NCBI GenBank assembly: GCA_014885115.2 | Contig: WKLE02001067.1 | Location: 1 to 19,872 of the forward strand | Reading direction: 5' to 3' | Length of the DNA stretch: 19,872 bases | DNA from: Asterionellopsis glacialis | Lineage: Eukaryota; Bacillariophyta; Plagiogrammaphyceae; Rhaphoneidales; Asterionellopsidaceae | Shown: positions 10,319 to 18,346 of the stretch, piece by piece | How the letters are laid out: each line of letters opens with the position of its first letter | Position numbering within the stretch: the stretch's first letter is position 1 | Notes under the pieces: generated by a model | Told to the model about the DNA's origin: nothing | Seen by the model: the letters and a program-made list of their open reading frames with translations, nothing else | Databases searched by the model: none | Position numbers and translations under genes: made by a program

Positions 10319-10904
10319 TGAACATGTCTGCAGGTAGCCTCAGGGTTAAGGTTTTCTATGATAAACTCTATCTCTTGTCGTATACCATATGTACTGCAGA
10401 TAGAGTTTCAAACTGGTGTACCTGAGTACCTGGGTATCTGTGCTGTTATCTTATGAAACCTGTCAAATTACTTGGACAAACCAGAACATTCAACATGCCA
10501 TACTTTCTTGCACAGACCTAGGTCCTACATATTTGTATACATTGCTTTGACCTTCCACAGTAGGACCGCCTAGAGTACTTACTCCAACAGGTCAGAGAAA
10601 AACAGAAAATGATTCCTTTGGCAAATCTTGTGCACACAACCTTAGTCCAGGTGCATTCAATCTGCTTGCCTTGTTACCTTGTACAGATTTGTGAAAGCAC
10701 TATTACTGCATTTCTTCAAAATTTTGTTTCCAGCAAAGAGGTATAATTAGTTACAATCATATCATTACACAAGTATTATGGGTAAACCCCAACACTCCTA
10801 ATTGTGGTTTAGATTTGATCACACTCCTCTGGCTATACCTGATGATATTGAAGTTTTCTTGAACTACTTGTACCGTAGGTGAATTTATGAATTTTGAGAC
10901 TTAT

Positions 10905-10987
10905 CAGGGACACCTGCAGATTTGTGCCAAATCCATATATGATGTCATCATGACAAACCAAATGTAGAAATGTTAAAAAGTTGTTAA
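10905..10987 (+). repeat. Left terminal inverted repeat of the transposon
   Basis: The outer edge is CAGGGACACC at 10905. It matches the reverse complement of 13909-13991 with about five or six differences over 83 bp, and homology ends abruptly outside it. It contains GATGTCATCATGAC where the right copy has GACGTCATCATGAC. Confidence 0.85.
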
Positions 10988-11034
10988 TTAAGGATAATTG
11001 AAATGGACTTCTTAATTCATGTGTATCCACAGGG
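10985..11034 (-). repeat. Inner inverted repeat, left copy
   Basis: This 50-bp block matches the reverse complement of 11527-11576 with four differences and shares GTGGATACACATGAATTAAG. It abuts the left terminal inverted repeat, so the left arm of the transposon contains its own fold-back structure around the satellite block. Confidence 0.8.
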
Positions 11035-11154
11035 TTTTGGGATTTTGGCAATGCTTTTCACCGGTATGCCATGTGTTTGGTATGTCAGTCAATGATGCCA
11101 TATATAAAATCCATCCTCCCAAAAATGATTACGTCATCAATTGCTAAAAATTTG

Positions 11155-11445
11155 CATTTTGTGCAGAGTTTGTGAAGAGTTTTGGAGTTTTGTGCAGAGT
11201 CTTGTGCAGAGTATGTGCAGAGTTTTGGAGTCATGGGAACAATGGGCAGCTAAAACAATGAGTTAGGGTTAGGAATAAACATTTGTTTGGAGTTTTGGAG
11301 TTTTATGCAGAGTCTTGTGTGGAGTTTGTGTGGAGTTTTGGAGTTCTGTGTGGAGTTTGTGCAGAGTTTTGGAGTTTTGTGCAGAATTTGTGCAGAGTTT
11401 TGGAGTTTTGTGTGGAGTTTGTGCATAGTTTGTGCATAGAGTAAG
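11155..11445 (+). repeat. Satellite of GTGCAGAGTTTTGGAGTTTT-type units
   Basis: About 290 bp made of short interchangeable units: GTGCAGAGT, GTGTGGAGT, GTGCATAGT and TTTTGGAGTTTT, repeated many times with small changes and interrupted at about 11227-11287 by non-repeat DNA. Subterminal arrays like this often bind transposase. A lone copy-like stretch, TTTGTGCGGAGTTTTGGGGT, occurs outside the element at 15831-15850. Confidence 0.75.
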
Positions 11446-11526
11446 CAAGGTTTTTGCTTATGTCATCATATTTTTAGTTGGAAATTATATAAGCCTGTGA
11501 AAAGTAGCATCACCAAAATTGGAATA

Positions 11527-11576
11527 CCCCGTGGATACACATGAATTAAGATGTCCATTTAAATTATCCATAATTA
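11527..11576 (+). repeat. Inner inverted repeat, right copy
   Basis: Inverted partner of 10985-11034, with four mismatches in 50 bp. Just beyond it, TTATTGTGAATT (about 11574-11585) is also found, inverted, beside the right terminal repeat. This hints that the left arm holds a rearranged second copy of end-like DNA. Confidence 0.75.
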
Positions 11577-11730
11577 TTGTGAATTCCAAGAAGTTTGACT
11601 GCAAATATTTTGGACTACAATTTCCTCCCAAACCCCGTAAAACCCATATTTATGACTTACTAAAAAAACAAAATCCAGTTTTTGTATTCTATTTTGTGTG
11701 CAAGTGACTTTTTTGTTCCAACACAATATC

Positions 11731-12605
11731 ATGCCCGGAAATAATGTTGCCGGACCTCTTCAAGAGGACGAACCTCTAAAGGCCTAACAATCAAGAAAGG
11801 CACTCAGGAAGAGAATCCAAGAGATGGAGACAAATTGGTGTTGACATTTAAACTTAATGAAGGCTACTTGATCTTCAGGGCAAAAATGCAAACACTGACA
11901 GGGCAACAACAAGCAGAAGAGGGACAACAACAAGCTACTCTACTTCCGGATAGCTTTGGAATCTATTTTAAGCAGTCCAAGAATGTAACTCAGTCACAAT
12001 ACCAGGAGATCACTACAGAAAACTTTGAAGAGCAGCTGTGATTCTGGTGGTCCAAGATAACAGCTTTGGACATGACCACCTGGAATACTGCAAAATCAAC
12101 AGCAGTGAATCATACAATTTTTGAGTTCTTTATTTATATCCTGAGAAGTTGGGGGTCACAAACCACAGGACAACTCCAGAGAGCCACTGCTACTGCAACT
12201 GAAAGAGAGAGAATAAGGTTAGAGCAGCATGCAGCAAACAACAATTTACAATTGGGGCCAATTCAGGCACATCCTTTGGCTGTTCACAATGCCCAGTTAC
12301 CGGAAGGAACAGAAGTTCAAATACCAATTGATGCAACAACCCGCCAAGCCACCCAGTTGGATGAAGCCAGAGCTGAGCTAGACAATTAAGATGCTCAGGC
12401 CACTGAGGTTTGCAACAGTCTCATACAACCTATAAGGTTGGAATTGAATGGCATGATGCTGACAGTTTGTGTGGAAATTGCATCTCTTTGTGGAGCCCTT
12501 GGCTTACCTCAACATGACTTGTTCCATCAAGGAATTTACAATGAATACCAACACCCAGAGCTTACACCAGGAACAGACATGAATGATGTTGATCACATAG
12601 ACTGA
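11731..12605 (+). pseudogene. Broken second ORF of the transposon, about 290 aa, unknown function
   Basis: An ATG at 11731 starts MPGNNVAGPLQEDEPLK. A frameshift near 11775-11785 moves to a frame that then runs unchanged to a TGA at 12603-12605 except for in-frame stops at 12039-12041 (TGA) and 12387-12389 (TAA). The composition is protein-like throughout and differs from the AT-rich spacers. Visible features are a Gln-rich stretch (GQQQAEEGQQQ), a Trp-containing central part (FWWSKITALDMTTWN), an ATATERERIRLEQH segment that could form a charged helix, and an acidic C-terminus ending in NDVDHID. I recognise no family. The ORF runs towards the transposase gene and the two ends are about 170 bp apart. 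It may be an accessory or DNA-binding protein of the element, or captured host sequence. Confidence 0.6.
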
Positions 12606-12772
12606 TGTAGGAAAATTTAATTTTAATTATTTAATTATCACTATTAGGATTGCAAAGGCAATCAAATACATTATCATTTAGTCCACCTATTCCATAGCCA
12701 CAATGTGAGTATTCTCCAACTGTACCTAGCGTAGATCTTGTACATTGCCTCATGTCAATCTGTAATACTGCC

Positions 12773-13623
12773 TCAGGGTAGAGTCAGCTGCCCAAAGCAA
12801 ACTTCAATTGGTTTTAGTTGCAGTGCATAAGGAGGAAGAAACAGAAGTCTGGTGCCAGTCTGGTGGATTGCTGCTTCTAGCTCAGGATACATGTGTGGCA
12901 TTGTCCATGATGACAATGGAATTGGGTAGTGGCCAGGGGTTCAACTGTGGGATTACCTTCCAAGCAAATGCATAATGAAAGTTCTGCCTTGTAAAAAATT
13001 CCCATGTGTCGACTCCCAGGCAATGAACCCATCTGTCACATTGAGGGCAGCAATAACACTGACCCTCTTTCCTCTAGCAAAAGGGAGCTTCACAACCACC
13101 TTTGTATTCCTCTTGGACCTCGTGTATCTCTGGTAAGCATGACGTCCATCTTTGGACATCTCATCAATGAAAACTAGCTGAACTGGATAGTGGTAAATAG
13201 CTTTTAATTTTGCATGATACAAACGAATCTCCTCAGGAGCAGCTTCACAAGCAGCCTTAGTTAGTATCTTCCTTGTGAGCTGTAGATCAAAATTGAGAGC
13301 ACAGCAGATTGTTGGGAGGGATAAGTTTGGGAGATCTGGAAATGTAGTCTCCAAGAACTCCTTCAACTCCTCCAAATAGAATGTCAGATGCTCTCGGCAG
13401 TAGGTGCTCACTTGGTCCAGGACATCACAGGGCCACCTGGATATGCGCTTTCTGTGTTTCCCATTATCCACCACACCATCTTTGACAAAGAGGCTATACC
13501 ATTGGAGCACTGTTTATTTCTTGGGACTGAACATGTCAGTCAGAAATTTGAGGTCAAGATCTTAGACGTGCATCAAACTGACAATCCTCCAGCAAAAATC
13601 TTGAGAATAAACCGTTATTGGCA
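12773..13623 (-). pseudogene. IS630/Tc1-like DDE transposase, broken
   Basis: The enzyme would cut and join the transposon ends. The frame begins near 13623 (around VYSQDFCWRIV) with stops at two N-terminal codons. It then runs open from 13510 to 12953 as a helix-turn-helix-type region (KRISRWPCDVLDQVSTYCRE, SLPTICCALNFDLQLTRKIL) and the first catalytic block, QLVFIDEMSKDGRHAYQRY, with Asp at 13163-13165. A frameshift near 12955-12985 leads to IVIMDNATH (second Asp at 12903-12905). Another shift near 12890-12898 leads to YPELEAAIHQTG and LLFLPPYALQLKPIE (Glu at 12803-12805). All three catalytic residues survive, spaced as in DD34E enzymes, but at least two stops and two frameshifts make the gene non-functional. 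Family assignment rests on these motifs. Confidence 0.85.
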
Positions 13624-13641
13624 CTCTATCTTAGCAATATA

Positions 13642-13678
13642 AAGTCCAAATGCACATTTGAAAGTGCATTCTGGACTT
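13642..13678. repeat. Hairpin just upstream of the transposase reading frame
   Basis: AAGTCCAAATGCAC (13642-13655) pairs with GTGCATT-C-TGGACTT (13664-13678), giving a 14-bp stem with one bulged base and an 8-nt loop. It lies within about 20 bp of where the minus-strand transposase frame begins, so in the transcript it would sit in the leader. Confidence 0.6.
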
Positions 13679-13693
13679 GTTTTAGCTAACTAA

Positions 13694-13710
13694 CAGGCTG
13701 GACCAGCCTG
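13694..13710. repeat. 17-bp palindrome inside the transposon
   Basis: CAGGCTGG-A-CCAGCCTG is a perfect 8-bp dyad around one central base. With the hairpin at 13642-13678 it lies upstream of the minus-strand transposase, where a promoter or protein-binding site could be. Confidence 0.55.
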
Positions 13711-13908
13711 GACTGAGCCTATTTCCTCTGTCAGATGTAGAAAACACCTCATCGGAATGTTTTTTCAGTGACGTTTAGCGGGAATATTTGTGGCTAAATT
13801 TTTCCTAAAAAAAAGTTAAGAAACCTATAAAAATGGGTTATGGGCCTAAAATTGGGTCTTAATTCGTGGGTTACTAACTCAAGATTGCCAAAACTCGTGA
13901 AATTCACA

Positions 13909-13991
13909 ATAACGACTTTTTAACATTTCTACAGTTGGTTTGTCATGATGACGTCGAATATGGATTTGGCACAAATCTGCAGGTGTCCCTG
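13909..13991 (-). repeat. Right terminal inverted repeat of the transposon
   Basis: Reverse complement of the left 83-bp repeat, ending GGTGTCCCTG at 13991. It contains GATGACGTCG, a TGACGTC-type site which in the left copy is changed to GATGTC. The MORN gene starts 195 bp beyond. Confidence 0.85.
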
Positions 13992-14153
13992 GCGGAAGCA
14001 AAAGTTGCGTTGAAACATCCCAGAACATAAAGCACACGCAAGGAGAGACCTCGTGGACACCGAACCAACTCGTTGATGCAACCCATAAGGAGCAATCTCA
14101 CTGCGCAGAGGACAGGACAGGGGTCTATGTAAAGTTCAGCGACTCTCTTGACG

Positions 14154-14173
14154 AAGAAAGAAAGAAAGAAAGT
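14154..14173 (+). repeat. GAAA microsatellite in the MORN 5' leader
   Basis: A run of AAGA/GAAA units ends 13 bp before the MORN ATG at 14187. It is purine-rich and likely to vary in length. It may lie in the transcribed leader. Confidence 0.7.
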
Positions 14174-14186
14174 AAAGCAAAGCAAC

Positions 14187-15350
14187 ATGAGTACGACAGA
14201 TTCTGTCCCTTCAGTTGTATCACCAAGAATTAATCGTCGTATACGAAAGGAATATGCAGATGGAACATACTATGGAGATGTAGATGACGATGCAGTTCGA
14301 GAAGGACAGGGTTCGATGAACTATAATGATGGAGATGTTTACACGGGGGATTGGAAAAATGATCAAATGACAGGGAAAGGTAAAATTGTGTATGCGGATG
14401 GTGATGAATATACAGGTGATTTCAAAGAAGGAAATTTTGATGGGAACGGAACATATCATTATGCCAATGGAGTAAGTTTTTTTTTGAGGGAAAGATTTTT
14501 TTTGTAGTAGGAGAGAAAGAGAGAGCCCTTCGCTTTACTGTGATTTGTTGTTCTTGTTGCTATATTGAAGCGTGCTGCTGCTGACAAGACATAAAAAAGG
14601 CGCCAAATCTACGTATTTCACTTTTTCTGCCATGATACACCTACAACTTTAATCTAATACATTTTGTCATGGAACTATCCTGGAATATCTGCATTGTTAA
14701 CATAATCAATAATGATTTAGGATATATATGAAGGGGGGTGGCTTTCCAATATGTTTCATGGTTATGGTGTTTACTCAGATACCAACGGATCGAAGTATTC
14801 AGGGGAATGGATGCACGATGTCATGCATGGAAATGGTGAATATATAGATGTTAGTGGGAATGTATACAAAGGCATGTTGACAGATGGGAGATTTGAAGGT
14901 ATGGGTATTTTGTATTATGCTGATGGTAATACGTACGAAGGGCAATTTGAAGGTGGTAAGCGACATGGGAAAGGCAAACTTGTAGATATCGATGGTAACG
15001 AATACAATGGTGAATGGATTTATGACAAAAAACATGGCCATGGTGTTTGTACTGATTCCTTGGGCGGTATCTACAGAGGTGAATACAAAAATAATGTAAG
15101 GAATGGTTGTGGCACCTATACATGGCCTGAGGGTGAAATTGATTTTACATTTTGTAAAGATGACTTTCGGATAGGAAAGGGAGTCGGGTGGAACCAGGAC
15201 CGCACCAAATGCTGGACTACATTAGATGGTCAATTTGAATCATACATTGATATTAAAAGAGCAAATACTATTGTACAAAGTATGGGAATGAATGAGCTTG
15301 TTGCGGCGCATTGTCCTTCCAATGCTACTAGCATCAGAGAACGTCACTAA
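14187..15350 (+). CDS. MORN-repeat protein, 304 aa, two exons (14187-14471, 14721-15350)
   Basis: MORN repeats often hold proteins at membranes or act as scaffolds. Exon 1 gives 95 codons and exon 2 gives 209 plus the stop. The intron (14472-14720, 249 bp) has a GTAAGT donor and a GATTTAG acceptor and is phase 0. Joining there restores YHYANG-DIYEGGW, an unbroken MORN repeat, which is strong evidence for splicing. About nine 23-residue repeats run from residue 28 to 235, each of the form Y-x-G-x-(W/F/Y)-x5-(H/N)-G-x-G-x6-(D/N)G: for example YTGDWKNDQMTGKGKIVYAD and YEGQFEGGKRHGKGKLVDID. The last 70 residues lack clear repeats. There is no kinase or other catalytic domain and no membrane segment. 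The ATG at 14187 follows a GAAA run and sits in a good context (AGCAACATGAG). The frame upstream is open but has no ATG. Confidence 0.9.
14472..14720 (+). other. Spliceosomal intron of the MORN gene
   Basis: GTAAGTTTTTTT at the donor and ATGATTTAG at the acceptor bound 249 bp that contain stops in the upstream frame. Removing it keeps the reading frame (285 bp of exon 1 is a whole number of codons) and completes the third MORN repeat. Confidence 0.9.
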
Positions 15351-15473
15351 AAGGAGCAAGTTGACACGTTGACAGGTAGTTGTTGCCTCGCGCAAAGAGG
15401 TTTCCTGGTGAAATGGAGGAATGGGCTACCTGGTTCCATTGCCAAACATTTGAGATGTGAAGTACACGTACTA

Positions 15474-15497
15474 TACATACATACATACATACATACA
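15474..15497 (+). repeat. CATA/TACA microsatellite
   Basis: Six tandem four-base units (ACATACATACAT type) lie about 125 bp after the MORN stop codon, possibly within its 3' untranslated region. Confidence 0.85.
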
Positions 15498-16740
15498 ATA
15501 ATAGAGTACCAGATATTAAAAAATACTTGCGGCAAGCAGAATAAGTGCTTGTGTTTTTCCTGTAAGCCCTCTTGGAGGTTTTTCATTATCTCCTGCGGTG
15601 CCCTTGATACCATATAGAATTATTGATAGTAGAGTAGTTTAAGAATCAGAGGAATGGTGAAAGCAAACTTCTCCCACCTAAAAATTCCACACGCACACCA
15701 ATAGAAACAAGGGCCTGAATCTAGTCAGGAAGGCTTTGGGGTATGACCACTTAGCCCATAAACTCCTAGTATAATGCATATGCCTCACGATATGCATCAA
15801 AAAGAGGATTGAAGTCAGGCCAAAAAAATGTTTGTGCGGAGTTTTGGGGTATTTTGATTTCGTTGTTGATTGTTAGCGGTCTCGTCTAGCGGAAATGATA
15901 TTGGATTATGGACTCAAAGCATGAAAGACACAAATAAATAGTTTTCTTTCGTCACTGCATACTCATTCTATTTCTAATACTTTACACCATAATTGGTCCT
16001 CATCATCTCGCTAAGCGAACGCAATATTAAATAAAATCAAGTTTAGAGCCGATGAAAAGTGTTCGTGTGTGAAATACCATTCAATACAGCTCTTTCTTAT
16101 TGTGATTCATGCTTCGTCGTTTGTCAAGACAGAGCTCTGTAGACACAAAGATATCTACAAATCGGGAAATCGGAATTTAGATTTCGAGGAACCAAAAAGG
16201 AATCTGGAGTAGCAACAAGTACTTCAATTTGAAGCCAACACATGCGAATCTCACGATGGCTATTTTTCCTGGTGAGCGATTATGTTGTCTTTCGTAAATT
16301 TGCACATGACAGGTTTGGCAGAAGTTACTAATTAGCCTATATATATATCTATAACAGGACAGGTGTACCCGCTCAGTATTTCACTTCATACACAAGGTGA
16401 TGAGTGGTACCAGGTACCTGAGAGATTAAGCGTCTGCAGTATTCTATAGAGTGCTACAGTATATTATTGATAGTATAGGTACCAACACTAATTGTACGAT
16501 ACCTGTTCGAGACGCTGGTGTTCTTGCAGGTTACTTTTTTGGAATGATAACCTACCGGTGACAGAAGTATAACTTCCTACCAGTACCGGTACCAACTGGT
16601 CCTCTAGAATAGTTAGGAATTCAACAGGGGTATCTGTTAACAAACTTTAGAAGCAAAAGATCAGATTAATAGGTGCAACACTTGCTATTGCATCTAGGTC
16701 CTACCGGTATGATGCAGAACCGTAGAGACTACTTAGGATC

Positions 16741-16924
16741 GCTCTGACTCACAACGAGTGGCTATCCCTATTCCCTTGCATTTTTAATCGAGACTGATTC
16801 GGTCTTGTCCCTGCCAGTGGAGCCTCTTAGCCCTTGCTGCACGGAGCGAAACTCGTACAAGTATTTAGCACCACCAAGAGCGACTCCTCGTGCATACAAT
16901 TTCAACATATTTTGAGACCAGCTG
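16741..16924 (+). repeat. Tandem duplication, copy 1 (184 bp)
   Basis: Shares ordered blocks with 16943-17127: GACTCACAACGAGTGGCT, CGAGACT followed by GGTCTTG, CGACTCCTCGT, and CAACATATTTTG before CAGCTG. Block order and lengths agree, but the copies have diverged clearly between the blocks. Confidence 0.8.
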
Positions 16925-16942
16925 ATATTTCTACTTATGCAC

Positions 16943-17127
16943 GCTCTGACTCACAACGAGTGGCTCTCCAAATACCCTGGCATTTTCGCTCGAGACTCAC
17001 TAGGTCTTGCTTGTCCCAAGTAGGAGTAAAGCCTCTAATCAATGCGCTGAACCGAGAGAGACTCGAATCAGAGCCGCCAAACACGACTCCTCGTATAGTA
17101 TCAACATATTTTGTGAGCAACAGCTGG
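16943..17127 (+). repeat. Tandem duplication, copy 2 (185 bp)
   Basis: Second copy of the unit at 16741-16924, separated from it by 18 bp. The unit includes many GAGTC/GACTC words on both strands (ACTC...GAGT dyads). The same-length copies with uneven divergence suggest either an old duplication or selection on the shared blocks. Confidence 0.8.
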
Positions 17128-17354
17128 TTCTGAATCAGTTGGGAAAAGTCTTATTTAAATAAATTAGTAGTATTAATATCTAATATTTATTAATTATAAT
17201 ATCGAACATAGAGTAAGACTTTTGTAATCGGGGAATAATTACGTACGAAGTTCTCTGGCCACTTCAGATACCGCTCTAGGTCCTAAGGTACATTATGGTT
17301 AAGTTGTGACAACTGTTGTGACCAGCATGCTGACTAACCGCATTCCCGTATATA

Positions 17355-17362
17355 TGACGTCA
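17355..17362. promoter_or_regulatory. TGACGTCA palindrome (bZIP-type site)
   Basis: A perfect CRE-type octamer, TGACGTCA, lies 319 bp upstream of the ankyrin ATG, followed by a CACGTG at about 17405-17410. Octamers of this kind are classical bZIP sites, and in stramenopiles TGACGT is bound by aureochromes. Use at this gene is only inferred. Confidence 0.35.
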
Positions 17363-17680
17363 TAGCCAACTGTTTTTTTTACTTTTGACCAAGAAGACAT
17401 TGCCCACGTGGTGATAAGCAGAACACGCACGATACAAAAGAGGAAAAAAATCACAAAGAAGAAAGAAAACAAGGTGATGTCTTACTCAGCAAAAACCCAG
17501 CATTATGCTCCTGCCAGCTGTTCACTCTGTTTTATCACTATTTACTTAGAGGTATAGAAAGTACTGCTCTGCACACATCCTCCCACTATTTGAGAGTCGT
17601 TTGTTTAATTTCTCAACATCAGACACCTCGCCCATCATCGCACTTTTACAATCGCATCTAATTTGAGAAGACAAATCACC

Positions 17681-18346
17681 ATGACCGCTCAAACAGTTTC
17701 ACGAAAGAGATCTCTTCCATGCTCTGCTGTAAAATTGTCTCGCAAGTTTTGCATTATAGCTGGCGCTTCCAACAGTAGCACAGTTTCGACGGAAAGGAAG
17801 CCTGATGAATTAATCATGGAATCTCTTGAATCTCGCGGTTTCCCTGCTCATCACGTATCTTTCAAAGAAGTTCACGATTTTTTTATCGATCCAACGGAGG
17901 AAGAGATGTCAGCCTATAAACAAGATGTCATCTCTGCTGTTAGAACACAAGACATTGATACACTTCGGAAATTCCATCAGCAAGGAAGACCCCTCAAGTG
18001 CAGTAATTCCTTTGGTGAAAGTATTTTGCATCTAGCTTGTCGAAGGGGTTTACTCGATGTTGTAACATTCTTTGTTAAGGAAGCTGGAGTTCCACTTCAA
18101 GTGAGGGACGACTATGGAAGAACACCGTTGCATGATGCCTGCTGGACTGTCACCCCGAATTTTGCATTAATGGAGTTACTCATCCGGGAGTGTCCTGACT
18201 TGTTGCTTGTGAAAGATGCCCGTGGATTTACACCGATGTCCTACACAAGGAAGGAACACTGGGGAAAGTGGAACAGATTTTTACAGGCCAATGCCGACAT
18301 CTTGATCCCCAGAACACTAGTTAATATTCCTAAAACTAAGCAATAG
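17681..18346 (+). CDS. Ankyrin-repeat protein, 221 aa
   Basis: Ankyrin repeats bind other proteins; no enzymatic motif is present. Residues about 111-144 (GESILHLACRRGLLDVVTFF) and 146-180 (GRTPLHDACWTVTPNFALME) are two clear repeats with the (T/S)-x-LH-x-AC signature. A degenerate third begins RGFTPMSYTRKEHWGKWNRF. The N-terminal 75 residues are basic and then acidic with no domain; residues 76-104 (EEMSAYKQDVISAVRTQDID) may form a helical cap. This arrangement (CRRG, DDYGRTPLHDACW, RGFTP) is familiar from a large diatom family of unknown role. The ATG at 17681 follows ATCACC, a reasonable context. The frame is open slightly upstream but only from a non-ATG codon. There is no intron. TGACGTCA and CACGTG sites lie about 270-330 bp upstream. 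Confidence 0.85.
   Translation: MTAQTVSRKRSLPCSAVKLSRKFCIIAGASNSSTVSTERKPDELIMESLESRGFPAHHVSFKEVHDFFIDPTEEEMSAYKQDVISAVRTQDIDTLRKFHQQGRPLKCSNSFGESILHLACRRGLLDVVTFFVKEAGVPLQVRDDYGRTPLHDACWTVTPNFALMELLIRECPDLLLVKDARGFTPMSYTRKEHWGKWNRFLQANADILIPRTLVNIPKTKQ

Larger units (their letters stand above)
8556..10904. other. Long intergenic region with hairpins, a poly-G run and short repeats
   Basis: About 2.3 kb with no supported gene. It holds the upstream region of the minus-strand sulfotransferase, a GC-rich hairpin (8718-8737), a 25-bp-period duplication (9210-9252), an 11-base G run (9646-9656), a three-stem inverted repeat (9781-9844) and AAGCTCAAAGC repeats (10210-10318). Minus-strand codons 9221-9066 encode a short hydrophobic peptide of 51 residues starting MVFVVFVLCMAVFSCIF. 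It overlaps the duplication and is not convincing as a gene. Confidence 0.5.
10905..13991. mobile_element. TIR transposon of IS630/Tc1-like type, 3.09 kb, defective
   Basis: The ends are inverted copies of one 83-bp sequence that begins CAGGGACACCTGCAGATTTG on the left and ends with its complement on the right, about 94% identical. Homology stops sharply outside CAGGG on both sides, which fixes the borders. Inside are a minus-strand DDE transposase pseudogene (12773-13623), a convergent plus-strand broken reading frame (11731-12605), an inner inverted repeat and a satellite block. No target-site duplication is visible: the left flank ends ACTTAT and the right flank begins GCGGAA. The TA duplication expected of IS630/Tc1 elements is therefore absent. 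The element lies between the sulfotransferase and MORN genes, and its right edge is 195 bp from the MORN start codon. Confidence 0.8.
15351..17680. other. Long intergenic region between MORN and ankyrin genes
   Basis: No gene is supported over 2.3 kb. It includes a CATA microsatellite (15474-15497), a satellite-like stretch matching the transposon array (15831-15850), a cluster of GTACC-type motifs (16400-16720), a tandem duplication (16741-17127) and a TGACGTCA palindrome (17355-17362). The open frame at 16834-17133 is only a reading of the tandem duplication. Confidence 0.5.

Noticed and set aside
10833..11707. Similar peptides (PVDTHELR) read from 10833-11051 and 11519-11707
   Set aside because: The similarity comes from the 50-bp inverted repeat in the transposon arm, not from two related genes.
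10905..13991. TA or longer target-site duplication at the transposon ends
   Set aside because: Flanks ACTTAT and GCGGAA share no direct repeat, so none is claimed.
15870..15935. A tRNA-like stretch (GGTCTCGTCTAGCGGAAATGATATTGG region)
   Set aside because: It resembles a D-arm and anticodon arm, but there is no GTTCGA-type T-arm and no acceptor stem pairing.
16500..16530. GTTCGAG in CCTGTTCGAGACGC as a possible tRNA T-loop
   Set aside because: The flanking bases do not pair as a T-stem and no other arm is found upstream.
16834..17133. Plus-strand frame of 99 codons
   Set aside because: It is a reading through the tandem duplication; the two copies are not in the same frame as a repeat protein would need.
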